DNA of 64,000 nt, from positions 1 to 64,000 of the forward strand of contig CABZCZ010000004.1 in assembly GCA_902524385.1 (NCBI GenBank), read 5' to 3'. How positions within the stretch are numbered: the first letter of the stretch is position 1; each line of letters begins with the position of its first letter. Under the pieces are notes generated by a model. That model searched no databases. It saw only the letters and a list, made by a program, of their open reading frames with translations, and had not been told where the DNA came from. Made by a program: the position numbers and the translations under genes. The stretch is from an uncultured Alphaproteobacteria bacterium (lineage in GTDB: Bacteria > Pseudomonadota > Alphaproteobacteria > HIMB59 > GCA-002718135). Below are positions 17,973-26,546 of the stretch, one piece after another.

Positions 17973-19907
17973 GTGGCTAAAAAATCTAATTATAATGCCA
18001 AGGATATTGAAGTACTTGAGGGTCTTGAACCTGTTCGCAAAAGACCAGGAATGTACATTGGCAGTACAAACCAAGAAGGTCTTCATCATTTAGTTAACGA
18101 AGTACTAGATAATAGTATAGATGAAGTTTTAGCAGGTCATGCAACTGATATAAGTTTTCAATACAAAAAAGATGGTTCGATAAAAATCAAAGATAATGGA
18201 AGAGGTATTCCTATTGATTTTCATCCAAAATATAAAAATAAAAGAGCACTTGAAGTAGTTTTAACTACACTTCACGCAGGTGGTAAATTTAACAGCAATG
18301 CCTACAAAACTTCTGGTGGATTACACGGGGTTGGAATTTCTGTTGTAAATGCTTTAAGCTCTTTATTAAGAGTTCAAGTCTTCAAAGATGGAAAAGTATA
18401 TCAACAAGATTATTCAAAAGGGAAAGTTAAAACAAAAATAAAAATTGAAAAATGTAGCAAAAAATTAAAAGGTACAGAAATTTCTTTTATCCCAGATGAA
18501 AGCATATTTGAAGAAACACAATTTATTCCAAAAAAATTATATAATTTTATAAATATGAAATCAGTATTAGTTGGGGGTACAACCATCAACTTTGAAATTG
18601 ATAAAGAATTAATTAAAGATAATACACCTAACAATAGGAGTTTTTTTTATAAAAAAGGAATTGAAGATTATTTTCAATTAGAATACGCAAACAACTCTAA
18701 ATTATTTGAAAAAAATTTTTTATCAAAATCAAAAATTAAAGATAATGAAAATTTTGAAACATTAATTTCATTTAATGCTAACGAAACATCAAGTTTAATG
18801 TCATATTGTAACACTATTGAAACACCAGATGGTGGCTCTCATGAAAATGGTGTTCGTAATGGAATTTTAAAAGCTATAAAACTTTATGGTCAAAAAAATC
18901 AATTCTCAAAAATAAGTAATGTGAATCACGGTGATATTTTTGATTACTCTAACGTTATTATTTCTATCTTTATAAATGATCCAAGTTTTGAAGGTCAAAC
19001 TAAAAAAAGAATAATAATGCCAAATTTACAAAAAGAAATTGAAACAAAATCACAACAAGAATTTTTATTATGGTTAAATGCTAATAAGAAAAATTCAAAA
19101 ATACTTTTAGATAATTTAATAGAAAGAGCACTTCAAAGAACTGATTTATCAAAAATTAAAGAATTAGATAGAAAAAGTATCAAGGAAAGAAATCGACTTC
19201 CAGGTAAATTGGTAGATTGCTCTAGTAAATCAATAAAAGACTCTGAAATATTTATTGTTGAAGGTGATAGTGCTGGAGGTTCTGCTAAGCAAGCAAGAAA
19301 TAGAGAATTTCAAGCAATACTTCCTTTAAGAGGCAAAATATTAAATGTTTATAATGTTGGACTATCTAAAATCGCTGATAATAATGAAATACAAAATCTT
19401 ATTCAATCGTTAGGTTGTGGTATTGGAAAAAATTTTGAAATTTCAAAACTTCGTTATGAAAAGATAATACTAATGACTGATGCCGATGTGGATGGTTCAC
19501 ATATTGCAACTCTACTTATCACTTTTTTTTATAAATATATGAAAAGTTTAATTGATGAAAATAAACTATATCTAGCAATGCCTCCTCTATTTAAAATTTA
19601 TAACAAAAATAAATCTTTTTACGCATATGATGAAAAAGAGAAAGATAAATTAATTGAAAAAGAATTTAATTCTGACAATTATAACATTACAAGATTTAAA
19701 GGTTTGGGTGAAATGCCCGCAGATCAATTGAAAGAGACAACAATGGATATAAACAAAAGAAACCTGATATTAATTAACTCTGAAAAAGCTAAGAAAGATT
19801 TAAAAAATACAGAAAATTTATTTGAAACATTAATGGGAAAACAAGCGGAGTTACGTTTTAAATTTATTCAAAAAAATGCTAATTTTATCAAAAATTTAGA
19901 CGTTTAA
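17973..19907 (+). CDS. parE: DNA topoisomerase IV subunit B
   Basis: ParE is the ATPase subunit of topoisomerase IV, which decatenates daughter chromosomes. The GHKL ATPase domain shows EGLEPVRKRPGMYIG, EVLDNSIDEV, DNGRGIP and the GGLHGVG lid. The TOPRIM domain shows EGDSAGGSAKQARNR and DADVDGSHI. At 644 residues without the insert usual in GyrB, and by ParE-like spacing, it is ParE rather than GyrB. The start codon is GTG at 17973; no ATG fits the conserved N-terminus. glpK follows three bases after the stop. Confidence 0.92.
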   Translation: MAKKSNYNAKDIEVLEGLEPVRKRPGMYIGSTNQEGLHHLVNEVLDNSIDEVLAGHATDISFQYKKDGSIKIKDNGRGIPIDFHPKYKNKRALEVVLTTLHAGGKFNSNAYKTSGGLHGVGISVVNALSSLLRVQVFKDGKVYQQDYSKGKVKTKIKIEKCSKKLKGTEISFIPDESIFEETQFIPKKLYNFINMKSVLVGGTTINFEIDKELIKDNTPNNRSFFYKKGIEDYFQLEYANNSKLFEKNFLSKSKIKDNENFETLISFNANETSSLMSYCNTIETPDGGSHENGVRNGILKAIKLYGQKNQFSKISNVNHGDIFDYSNVIISIFINDPSFEGQTKKRIIMPNLQKEIETKSQQEFLLWLNANKKNSKILLDNLIERALQRTDLSKIKELDRKSIKERNRLPGKLVDCSSKSIKDSEIFIVEGDSAGGSAKQARNREFQAILPLRGKILNVYNVGLSKIADNNEIQNLIQSLGCGIGKNFEISKLRYEKIILMTDADVDGSHIATLLITFFYKYMKSLIDENKLYLAMPPLFKIYNKNKSFYAYDEKEKDKLIEKEFNSDNYNITRFKGLGEMPADQLKETTMDINKRNLILINSEKAKKDLKNTENLFETLMGKQAELRFKFIQKNANFIKNLDV

Positions 19908-19910
19908 TTG

Positions 19911-21392
19911 ATGAAAAAATATTTTTTAGTCATAGATCAAGGAACAACAAGTTCAAGAATTGTACTTTACAATAAAAAATTTGAAATATTTGATATTGTC
20001 CAAAAAGAATTTAAGCAATATTTTCCAAATGAAGGATGGGTTGAGCATAATGCAACAGAAATTTGGAACGATGTTAGAAATCTAATTTCAAAAATATTAA
20101 AAAAAAACAAGTTAATATCGAAGAATATAATTTCAATTGGAATTACAAATCAACGAGAAACAACAATTTTATGGAATAAAGAAACTGGGAAACCAATCTA
20201 TAGAGCAATAGTTTGGCAAGATAGAAGAACAGCCAATCTTTGTGAAAAGTTAAAAAGAAAAGGGATTGGTAAAAAAATTCAAAAAATTACTGGTTTAGAA
20301 GTTGATCCTTATTTTTCAGGAACAAAAATAAAATGGATTATTGATAACGTCAAAGAAAGAAATAGGAATTTAAAGAATGATAATTTACTTTTTGGAACTA
20401 TAGATACCTGGTTATTATGGAATCTAACTAAAGGAAAATCTCATCTCACAGATATATCGAATGCTTCACGAACTATGATTTATGATTCTCAAAAAGAAAA
20501 ATGGTCAGATGAAATTTTAAAAATATTAAATATTCCAAAAAAAATCTTACCAAGTGTAGTTGAAAATGTATTTGATTTTGGCTCTACTAAACTATTTGGT
20601 AATGAAATACCTATTGGTGGAATGGCTGGAGATCAACAATCAGCAACAATTGGTCAAGCTTGTTTTAGAAAAGGGCAATCAAAAAGTACTTATGGAACAG
20701 GTTGCTTTCTTCTTATGAATATTGGTGAAAAATTTAAATTATCAAAGAATAGATTACTAACAACTGTTGCTTTTAAAATAAATGGTAAAAAAATGTTTTG
20801 CTATGAGGGAAGTATTTTTGTTGCAGGTTCTGCCATACAATGGCTTCGTGATAATTTAAAATTTATAAAAGATTCTAGTGAGACAGATAAACTTTATAAA
20901 AAAGCCAATAAAAATGAAAATTTATATTTTGTTCCTGCCTTAACTGGACTTGGCGCACCGTATTGGAACCCCAATGCGAGAGGAACATTTTTTGGAATCA
21001 CTAGAAATACCTCTAAAGAAGATATTATTAGAGCAACACTGGATAGTTTATCTTTTCAAACTTATGAATTAATTGAGTGTATGGAAAAAGATTCTAAGAC
21101 AAAGATTAGTGAGATACGAGTTGATGGAGGAATGGTTAAAAATAACAGTTTTCTTCAAAGTCTGGCAAATATCTCTCAAATAAATATCATAAGGCCAAAT
21201 AATATTGAAACTACCTCTCTTGGTGCAGCATATCTTGCAGCAATTCAATCTGGATATTTAAAAAATACTATCCAAATAAGTAAACTTTGGAAAAAAGATA
21301 AAACGGTTAAGTCAAATATTAGCAAATCTATTTCAACTTCAAGTATTAGTAAGTGGAAATCAATTATTAATATAGTAAATAATTTTTATTAA
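19911..21392 (+). CDS. glpK: Glycerol kinase
   Basis: Glycerol kinase phosphorylates glycerol to glycerol-3-phosphate using ATP. The FGGY fold is clear: DQGTTSSR near the N-terminus, ITNQRET, the catalytic segment IVWQDRRTA, GTIDTWLLWNL, GAPYWNP, and DGGMVKNN. Using the ATG at 19911 gives 493 residues; a TTG one codon earlier is possible but unneeded. No glycerol-3-phosphate dehydrogenase or glycerol facilitator lies nearby, so glycerol use would need genes elsewhere. The 3' end overlaps the convergent amidotransferase gene by 26 bases. Confidence 0.95.
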   Translation: MKKYFLVIDQGTTSSRIVLYNKKFEIFDIVQKEFKQYFPNEGWVEHNATEIWNDVRNLISKILKKNKLISKNIISIGITNQRETTILWNKETGKPIYRAIVWQDRRTANLCEKLKRKGIGKKIQKITGLEVDPYFSGTKIKWIIDNVKERNRNLKNDNLLFGTIDTWLLWNLTKGKSHLTDISNASRTMIYDSQKEKWSDEILKILNIPKKILPSVVENVFDFGSTKLFGNEIPIGGMAGDQQSATIGQACFRKGQSKSTYGTGCFLLMNIGEKFKLSKNRLLTTVAFKINGKKMFCYEGSIFVAGSAIQWLRDNLKFIKDSSETDKLYKKANKNENLYFVPALTGLGAPYWNPNARGTFFGITRNTSKEDIIRATLDSLSFQTYELIECMEKDSKTKISEIRVDGGMVKNNSFLQSLANISQINIIRPNNIETTSLGAAYLAAIQSGYLKNTIQISKLWKKDKTVKSNISKSISTSSISKWKSIINIVNNFY

Positions 21393-22197
21393 GATTTAAC
21401 CAATTTGAAAGTTCTAAAGAATGGATTTCTTCATCAACTATATCATCATATATTTGTAATTCTTTTTGTTCGAGATTATCAGGGTGTTGTAAAATCATTT
21501 TTTCCTTTTCGAATTCTGATAAATTTTCATATATTTTTTCTTCCAACAAAATATCTTTTCTCATTTCCATAAGTCCAGCCATCCATTTTGAATTAAATTC
21601 TGGATGATATTGTACTGCCCAAACACTTGAATGATTTACTTCAAAGCTAATAGATTGAAATTGACTAATCTTATTTGAAGCAAGAACTTTAGTTTCTTTT
21701 GGAAGATTTTCTGCCTCATCATAGTGCCAACAAAGTGCATCAAATGATTTTTTTTTATTCTTGTACATAGGATGAATTTCACCATCTTGATTTAATGTAA
21801 TATTCTTTGCTAGAACTGCTTCAAGTCCATTTGGATTTTTTCTTACTTTTCCTCCAGCAGCTGTGACCAGAACCTGAAGCCCCCAACAACTTCCAAAAAT
21901 TTTATTCTTTCTTTTAAATAATTCTTTAGCTAACTCTATTTGATTGGTAATGGATTTCGTCATATTATATATATTAAGCAAACTACCTGTCCAAGCAACT
22001 GCTTCGAAATCATCGAGGCTTATGCCTAAAGGAAGATAATTATCATCAATAGCGGGATGAATAATAGTTACATTTATTTTTGAATTTGAATATTTTTTTA
22101 AAATTTTTTCATACACTTGAAATTGAGTATCCATACCCAATTTTGTATACCGATCTGAAGCTTCTTTTTCATTTCCATCGACTAATAATATGTTCAT
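21367..22197 (-). CDS. Class I glutamine amidotransferase-like protein
   Basis: A 276-residue stand-alone GATase1 domain related to GMP-synthase-type amidotransferases. The likely nucleophile is Cys104 in the elbow GSCWGLQV, and His198 with Glu200 (QYHPEFN) completes the triad. Such proteins release ammonia from glutamine or hydrolyse gamma-glutamyl bonds; the substrate is unknown. A C-terminal extension of about 70 residues after the domain is charged and helical-looking. It is divergent from the iolE-like gene, with 43 bases between them, and convergent with glpK. I cannot assign a pathway. Confidence 0.8.
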   Translation of the reverse strand: MNILLVDGNEKEASDRYTKLGMDTQFQVYEKILKKYSNSKINVTIIHPAIDDNYLPLGISLDDFEAVAWTGSLLNIYNMTKSITNQIELAKELFKRKNKIFGSCWGLQVLVTAAGGKVRKNPNGLEAVLAKNITLNQDGEIHPMYKNKKKSFDALCWHYDEAENLPKETKVLASNKISQFQSISFEVNHSSVWAVQYHPEFNSKWMAGLMEMRKDILLEEKIYENLSEFEKEKMILQHPDNLEQKELQIYDDIVDEEIHSLELSNWLNLNKNYLLY

Positions 22198-22240
22198 ATT
22201 TATCTTTATTTTTCATCTATCATGAAATATGTAAAACTTC

Positions 22241-23134
22241 ATGAAAATTAAACTTGGCATTGCGCCAATTGCCTGGAGTAATGATGATATGCCAGAACTA
22301 GGAGGAGATACTCCAATTGAGAAATGTTTAGAGGATGCAAGCACATCTGGATTTACAGGTATTGAATTAGGTGGAAAATTTCCTAGAAACCCTGGAATAA
22401 CACAATTTCTTTTAGAAAAATTTAATTTAAAAATGCCAGGTGGTTGGTATGGTGCATTACTAAGAAAAAGAAGTGCTAAAGAAGAATGGTTAGCACTTCA
22501 AGATCATTTAAATTTACTAAAGTTAATAAATGCAGATGTTTTTGTTTTTGCTGATGTGTCTGGATCAATCCAAGGAGATCAATCAAAACCTCTTAGTAAA
22601 AGACCAAAACTTGAAAAAGATGAATGGGATAGCTATTGCAAAAAAATTTGTGAATTATCAAATATGCTTATGGATGAAGGAATGCCAATGTCATATCATG
22701 AGCACATGGGAACTATTATACAATCTGAAGAAGATGTAGATCGATTTATGGATATGACAAATAAAAATACATTTTTACTTTATGATACTGGACATTTGAT
22801 GTTTGCTGAAGCAAATTATGAAAGAGTATTAAAAAATTATATTTCTCGAATTAACCATGTTCATTGTAAAGATATTAGAAAAGATGTTTTTCTAAAATCA
22901 ATAAAGGATGACTTGAGTTTTAGAGAGTCTTTTTTAAATGGTGTTTTCACTGTCCCAGGTGATGGATGCATCGACTATAGACCATTAATTAAAATATTAT
23001 TTGAAGAAAAATATCAAGAATGGCTTATAATTGAAGCTGAACAAGACCCTAAAAAAGCTAATCCTCTTGAATATGCTATAATTGGATATAATTATCTTTC
23101 AACGGCATTAAAAGAAAATGATTATACGCTTTAA
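22241..23134 (+). CDS. IolE-like sugar dehydratase/isomerase (myo-inosose-2 dehydratase family)
   Basis: A 297-residue TIM-barrel protein of the xylose isomerase-like family, closest in pattern to IolE, which dehydrates 2-keto-myo-inositol. Visible metal-site segments are YHEHMGT (about 152-158), YDTGHLMFAE (about 181-190), HVHCKDIR (about 207-214) and VPGDGCIDY. No other inositol gene (iolG, iolB, iolC, iolD) is present in the window, so inosose dehydratase activity is a family-based guess. A related epimerase role on another sugar is possible. Confidence 0.78.
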   Translation: MKIKLGIAPIAWSNDDMPELGGDTPIEKCLEDASTSGFTGIELGGKFPRNPGITQFLLEKFNLKMPGGWYGALLRKRSAKEEWLALQDHLNLLKLINADVFVFADVSGSIQGDQSKPLSKRPKLEKDEWDSYCKKICELSNMLMDEGMPMSYHEHMGTIIQSEEDVDRFMDMTNKNTFLLYDTGHLMFAEANYERVLKNYISRINHVHCKDIRKDVFLKSIKDDLSFRESFLNGVFTVPGDGCIDYRPLIKILFEEKYQEWLIIEAEQDPKKANPLEYAIIGYNYLSTALKENDYTL

Positions 23135-23567
23135 AATTATACTCATAGTATTATCCCTAATTACACCAACTATATTGATGGGTCATAAAGTAACTTTAGA
23201 AGATAAATCTCTTGAAGAAATAGTAAATAATAGAATGGCTTTAATGCAAAATGTTAAAAGTACTTCATCACAAATATTTAGATTATTAAAAACTAATGAT
23301 TATGAAGCAATTCTTGAATTAAACGAAACATTGTTACATGCTGCAACAGAATTTAAAGATCACTATCCTGAAGGCAGTCAGCACAAAGGAGCTAGTGAAG
23401 AAATATGGAATGATAGAGAAACTTTTAATGAATTAAATGATAAGTTTGTTAGTGATATTGAAATGATTTCACTCAGCGCTGAATTAGAGGATAGTGAATT
23501 GTTAAATGATGCTTTTAAAATAATGGCAGCAAATTGTGGATCATGTCATAAAAAGTTTAGAAATTAA
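23118..23567 (+). CDS. Periplasmic cytochrome c' (class II c-type cytochrome)
   Basis: A 149-residue four-helix-bundle cytochrome. A hydrophobic N-terminus (about residues 5-20) is a Sec signal for export to the periplasm. The heme-attachment motif CGSCH lies at the very C-terminus (Cys140, Cys143, His144), as in cytochrome c' and c556 proteins. Family members bind NO or shuttle electrons; which applies here is unknown. The start overlaps the end of the iolE-like gene by 17 bases, so the two share a transcript. Confidence 0.88.
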   Translation: MIIRFKIILIVLSLITPTILMGHKVTLEDKSLEEIVNNRMALMQNVKSTSSQIFRLLKTNDYEAILELNETLLHAATEFKDHYPEGSQHKGASEEIWNDRETFNELNDKFVSDIEMISLSAELEDSELLNDAFKIMAANCGSCHKKFRN

Positions 23568-24274
23568 TTATTTAATCTTAAGTGCGGATTATATTTCCAT
23601 TCTAAATATTTAACGAATTGTATCATTAAAAAATTTAAAAATAGATAAATTATACCTGCAGCAATAAAAGCTTCTACTGGAGCAAACGTTTTAGCCATTA
23701 TCTTTCTCGCGATACCTGTCATTTCCATATATGTTGTTAGACTTACCAATGAAGTAGCCTTGACCATTAGTATTAATTCATTACCGTAAGAAGGTAAAAC
23801 TTTTCGTATAGCTATAGGTAGTATAATTTTTCTTAAAAGTAAAAATTTTCCAAAACCAAGAGATAAACCTGACTCAACTTGACTTTTTTCAATTGATTGA
23901 ATACCTCCTCGAAAAATTTCTGCTCCATATGCAACAGTATTAATTGTAAGTGCTATTACCCCACACCAAAATGGCTCTTTCAATGCATACCACAAAAAAC
24001 TTTCTCTAATAAATTTTACAGAACCTAAGCCAAAGTAAATTAAATATATTTGAACAAGCAATGGTGTTCCTCTAATTACAAATATATAACTTGCAATTAT
24101 TTTTGATAAAAATACAATTTTAGAAACTCTTCCTAAAGCAAATAATAATGCTAAAACAAAGCCAAGTGGTAATGAAATTAATAATAATAAAATTGTATTA
24201 TCTAAACCAGATAGTACCAAAAAGAAATTTTTAAATATTAGAGAATTTTGAATGCTACTGAAGAATTCAATCAT
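23564..24274 (-). CDS. Polar amino acid ABC transporter permease (HisM/OccM-like)
   Basis: A 236-residue inner-membrane permease with about five helices, one half of an importer for polar amino acids or opines. The EAA-loop signature is visible as ESGLSLGFGKFLLLRKIILP, and RGTPLLVQIYLIYFG marks the His/Glu/Gln permease subfamily. It lies two bases after its partner permease. No periplasmic binding protein or ATPase gene is adjacent, so those parts must come from elsewhere. Its 3' end overlaps the cytochrome gene by four bases. Confidence 0.92.
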   Translation of the reverse strand: MIEFFSSIQNSLIFKNFFLVLSGLDNTILLLLISLPLGFVLALLFALGRVSKIVFLSKIIASYIFVIRGTPLLVQIYLIYFGLGSVKFIRESFLWYALKEPFWCGVIALTINTVAYGAEIFRGGIQSIEKSQVESGLSLGFGKFLLLRKIILPIAIRKVLPSYGNELILMVKATSLVSLTTYMEMTGIARKIMAKTFAPVEAFIAAGIIYLFLNFLMIQFVKYLEWKYNPHLRLNN

Positions 24275-24276
24275 GT

Positions 24277-24978
24277 CTAATATCCTTTTGAATAATTGAC
24301 CTCTAAAGTTTTAAAAACTCTGCCAGAGATTGTTGTTAAACATAGATACAATATTGCTGCTGTGATTAAGAAGGTTAAAGGTGAATGCTCAACATTAGAA
24401 GATATTCTAGATTGACGCATAATTTCAACAAGACCAGTTACTGAAATCAGAGAAGTATCTTTAAGAGTTATTTGCCATACATTACCTATTCCTGGTAAAG
24501 CATGTCTTATAACTTGAGGTGAAATAACTTTAAAAAAAATACTAAATTTATTCATACCCAAAGATCTTGCAGCTTCTATTTGGCCTTTTGATATAGCTAA
24601 ATAAGAGGCCCTTAAAACTTCACTGGAATATGTTGCCGATATTACTGCAATGGCTATTGTCGCAATTGTAAGAGCATTAAGTTCGATATATTTATTATAA
24701 CCAAATACTTTAGCGATACTCATTACAACAGCATTTCCACCAAAGAATATTAAATAAATAACCAATAGTTCAGGAACACCTCTAATTACTGTTGTATAAA
24801 AATTTGCAATAAATCTTGCTATTCTGTTTTGTATTATCTTTGCCCAAACTGTAATAATTGCTAAAAAAAGACCTAAACCCATTGATAAAATACTCACCAA
24901 TAGAGTCATTAGTGTTGCTATTAGAAATTCATCCCCCCATCCAGTATCACCAAATACAAGTTTTTCAAATTTAAACAT
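24277..24978 (-). CDS. Polar amino acid ABC transporter permease (HisQ/OccQ-like)
   Basis: Second permease of the pair, 233 residues with about five helices. The EAA loop reads EAARSLGMNKFSIFFKVISPQ, and RGVPELLVIYLIFFGG matches the HisQ/ArtQ group. The start overlaps the glycosyltransferase stop by eight bases, so all five genes from 28762 to 23564 look like one transcript. Substrate class is known from the family; the exact amino acid is not. Confidence 0.92.
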   Translation of the reverse strand: MFKFEKLVFGDTGWGDEFLIATLMTLLVSILSMGLGLFLAIITVWAKIIQNRIARFIANFYTTVIRGVPELLVIYLIFFGGNAVVMSIAKVFGYNKYIELNALTIATIAIAVISATYSSEVLRASYLAISKGQIEAARSLGMNKFSIFFKVISPQVIRHALPGIGNVWQITLKDTSLISVTGLVEIMRQSRISSNVEHSPLTFLITAAILYLCLTTISGRVFKTLEVNYSKGY

Positions 24979-25867
24979 TAAACCTTAATGATTTCTTAAT
25001 TTTGTTTCCACTTTTAGTTTTTATATAAATTTTAATATCTTTATTGGATCTTATTTCATCCATCCCCGCTAAATGTATAATTGCTAATGGATTATATGGT
25101 AAGTATGGTTCTACAAATTTTTTTGCTATTTCGTCATATAGCGGTAGATGAAAGTCACACATCCAATTACAATAGGAAGGCAAAAACTGTGTTGGTGTCT
25201 TATCTTCATAGATAGTTAAAGCGAGTGCAACTTGATCAGTGCCAAAAATTCGTCCTCTTTTTGCAGCCAATTTTATATTTTTTTGAAAACAATTCCAAAG
25301 ATCTATATTCGAATTTATAGCAAAAGCTCCGGCATTAAGCGTAGAGTAAAATGCATATTTTCTAGCTAGTTTTTTTGAAATTGATTTTCCAATATTCTTA
25401 AAATTAATTGTTTTAACTTTAATTGGAAAATTCATAAACCACTCAACATTCGCATTTATAAAATAAGCTCTATCTGATTGAGGTGTTATAGCTATGCAGT
25501 TTTGCATAGCTCCTTTTTCATATAGTTTAAATGTATCAAAATCATTAATCCACAAATCGGCATCCAACCAAATAAAAAGTTTATAATTTGGAAAATATTC
25601 TGGAATAAATGCTCTGGCTACTTGAGTTTTTAAATGATCTCTACCTAGAATTTTATATTTTGGAACTTCTACATTCCATACTGCTTTTTCAATTTTAACG
25701 TTATTATCTTTGAAGTAAGAAACTTGATTTTCATCCATTCCTGTATCTAAAATACCAAATTCATATTCATCTAAAAGTTTATGACTCTTAAGAGATAGAA
25801 ATAACTCTTTTACAAGTTGATAATATTTACTATCAGAAGAACTAACTATTATCTTGTCTTTGTTCAT
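24971..25867 (-). CDS. Putative GT-A glycosyltransferase (family 8-like)
   Basis: A 298-residue soluble protein that looks like a GT-A fold glycosyltransferase: an N-terminal nucleotide-sugar region and a metal-binding DxD in IWLDADLWI (Asp102, Asp104), then a GTDQVALA segment typical of family 8-like enzymes. It would transfer a sugar from an NDP-sugar; acceptor unknown. It lies between a SAM methyltransferase (one-base gap) and the permease pair (overlap), an odd mix. I infer glycan or small-molecule modification only from class. Confidence 0.65.
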   Translation of the reverse strand: MNKDKIIVSSSDSKYYQLVKELFLSLKSHKLLDEYEFGILDTGMDENQVSYFKDNNVKIEKAVWNVEVPKYKILGRDHLKTQVARAFIPEYFPNYKLFIWLDADLWINDFDTFKLYEKGAMQNCIAITPQSDRAYFINANVEWFMNFPIKVKTINFKNIGKSISKKLARKYAFYSTLNAGAFAINSNIDLWNCFQKNIKLAAKRGRIFGTDQVALALTIYEDKTPTQFLPSYCNWMCDFHLPLYDEIAKKFVEPYLPYNPLAIIHLAGMDEIRSNKDIKIYIKTKSGNKIKKSLRFNV

Positions 25868-25868
25868 A

Positions 25869-26546
25869 TTATTTTATGATAGAAATTTGTGATTTAAAAA
25901 CACACCATTTTTTTATTTTCTGTTTTGAAATAAATTCTTCGTAAGCTTTTTTAACACTAAATGAATTATCTTTTTCTCTCCAATAAAAATCATCACCAAA
26001 AATTGTTCCATTAGATTTTAATTTTGGGTACCAATATGCAAGATCTTGACAAACTGCATCATATGAGTGCTCACCATCAATATAAATATAATCAAAATAA
26101 TTATCCTGAAATTTGTTTGAAGCATTTTCAGAGTTTGTTTCTAGAATAGTTACTTCATTTATTCCTGCAAATTTTTTGTATGTATCTTCTTTTGCTGCAT
26201 CGAAAAATTTTTGACTAAGCGGCTCTTTTCCTTCAACTTGAGGAGCGCAACCTCTTATACTTTGATCGTACTGCCAAGGATCAACAAGAACTAGTTTTTT
26301 TGGTTTTGTATTTTTAAAAATTTCATTTGAAAAATCGCCTTTCCATACACCAATTTCTGCAATTACAGAATTTTTAACTAGTTGTATCAAAATGTAACCT
26401 CTGCTGTCTTTTGTAAAATTAGTAATTTTTGAACATAAATAAAAATAGTAATTTTTTAAAAGCATAATAATACTGCCTCTATTGCGTCTTTGAAACTTAT
26501 CAATTAATCTATATTTTATTGATTTTTTTTTATAACTATTTTCCAC
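25869..26546 (-). CDS. Class I SAM-dependent methyltransferase
   Basis: A 225-residue protein with a Rossmann-type methyltransferase core. Motif I is IAEIGVWKGDFS (near residue 63), the acidic segment VLVDPW follows, and the DYIYIDGEHSYDAV stretch is typical of the class-24 type methyltransferases seen near glycosyltransferases. About 60 residues precede the core, basic and partly hydrophobic. Its start overlaps the stop of the quinoprotein gene by one base. Substrate unknown; a cell-surface sugar is a reasonable guess given the next gene. Confidence 0.75.
   Translation of the reverse strand: MENSYKKKSIKYRLIDKFQRRNRGSIIMLLKNYYFYLCSKITNFTKDSRGYILIQLVKNSVIAEIGVWKGDFSNEIFKNTKPKKLVLVDPWQYDQSIRGCAPQVEGKEPLSQKFFDAAKEDTYKKFAGINEVTILETNSENASNKFQDNYFDYIYIDGEHSYDAVCQDLAYWYPKLKSNGTIFGDDFYWREKDNSFSVKKAYEEFISKQKIKKWCVFKSQISIIK

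Noticed and set aside
17973..19907. GyrB
   Set aside because: Length, missing GyrB insert and motif spacing fit ParE better.
22241..23134. Full inositol catabolism cluster
   Set aside because: Only one IolE-like gene is present; no other iol gene lies nearby.
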